Shown here piece after piece: positions 12,557 through 12,671 of a DNA stretch of 12,671 bases. Every line of letters begins with the position of its first letter. The stretch's first letter is position 1. The translations under genes and the position numbers were made by a program. The DNA is from Clostridia bacterium (GTDB taxonomy: Bacteria; Bacillota; Clostridia; Oscillospirales; CAG-272). The stretch is taken from assembly GCA_900753285.1 (NCBI GenBank), contig CAADYN010000048.1:1-12671 (forward strand), given 5' to 3'. The notes under the pieces were generated by a model that was not told where the DNA came from, did no database searches, and saw only the letters and a list, made by a program, of their open reading frames with translations.

Positions 12557-12562
12557 ATTTTA
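12557..12562 (-). promoter_or_regulatory. Possible -10 box close to the DUF421 start
   Basis: On the minus strand TAAAAT lies 6 nt upstream of the DUF421 ATG, a spacing like that seen before rlmB. No good -35 is visible, so the call is weak. The remaining 12563-12671 shows no gene that I can support. Confidence 0.25.
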
Positions 12563-12671
12563 CCCGATGCAATAAAAAATATGAGGAAAACAATAAAAAA
12601 TAGTAGAATTTTTCTCTCTGCCGCAAGATGATTTTAGGTCGGTTGAGGGATTAGAAAACGCCGGAAACCCG

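Overview
The window looks like a chromosomal segment from a Clostridia-type Firmicute, most likely a gut Oscillospiraceae/Ruminococcaceae relative. This rests on the F-type ATPase order atpA-atpG-atpD-atpC, an rlmB gene, a fused TIGR03960/TIGR03936 radical-SAM protein, an Eis-like acetyltransferase and a DUF421/DUF4363 pair. The taxonomic call is inferred from gene content and protein style, not from a search.

Layout. Positions 1-3134 hold the end of the ATP synthase operon: the atpA 3' part, atpG, an unusual 138-bp spacer containing an inverted repeat, atpD, a 54-bp-period duplication of the atpD 3' end, and a short atpC. A strong intrinsic terminator closes the operon. Positions 3135-3387 hold an extended -10 promoter, a 92-nt two-stem RNA candidate, and a second -10 box placed so that rlmB (3388-4245) would be transcribed without a leader. 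Next is a 968-residue membrane protein (4417-7323). It has a long acidic, probably disordered N-terminal tail followed by a P1B-type ATPase architecture (8 membrane segments, a P/N-like loop) in which the catalytic signatures are degraded. A terminator and a roughly 165-bp rod-like palindromic element (about 7390-7553) fill the next gap. The fused radical-SAM gene (7660-10278) and an Eis-like GNAT (10281-11480) are tightly coupled. On the minus strand, DUF421 (11873-12550) and DUF4363 (11493-11876) form a two-gene operon that converges on the GNAT gene.

Function. The first block makes the F1 sector of the ATP synthase. Its epsilon subunit ends after the beta-sandwich domain, so it lacks the helical domain that normally gives auto-inhibition and ATP sensing. 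rlmB serves ribosome maturation. The other genes are of unknown or only broadly inferred function.

Most unusual items: the pseudo-P-type ATPase with its acidic tail; the duplicated, conservatively diverged atpD tail (possibly a recombination scar); the structured RNA between atpC and rlmB; and the rod-like palindrome between the pseudo-ATPase and radical-SAM genes.
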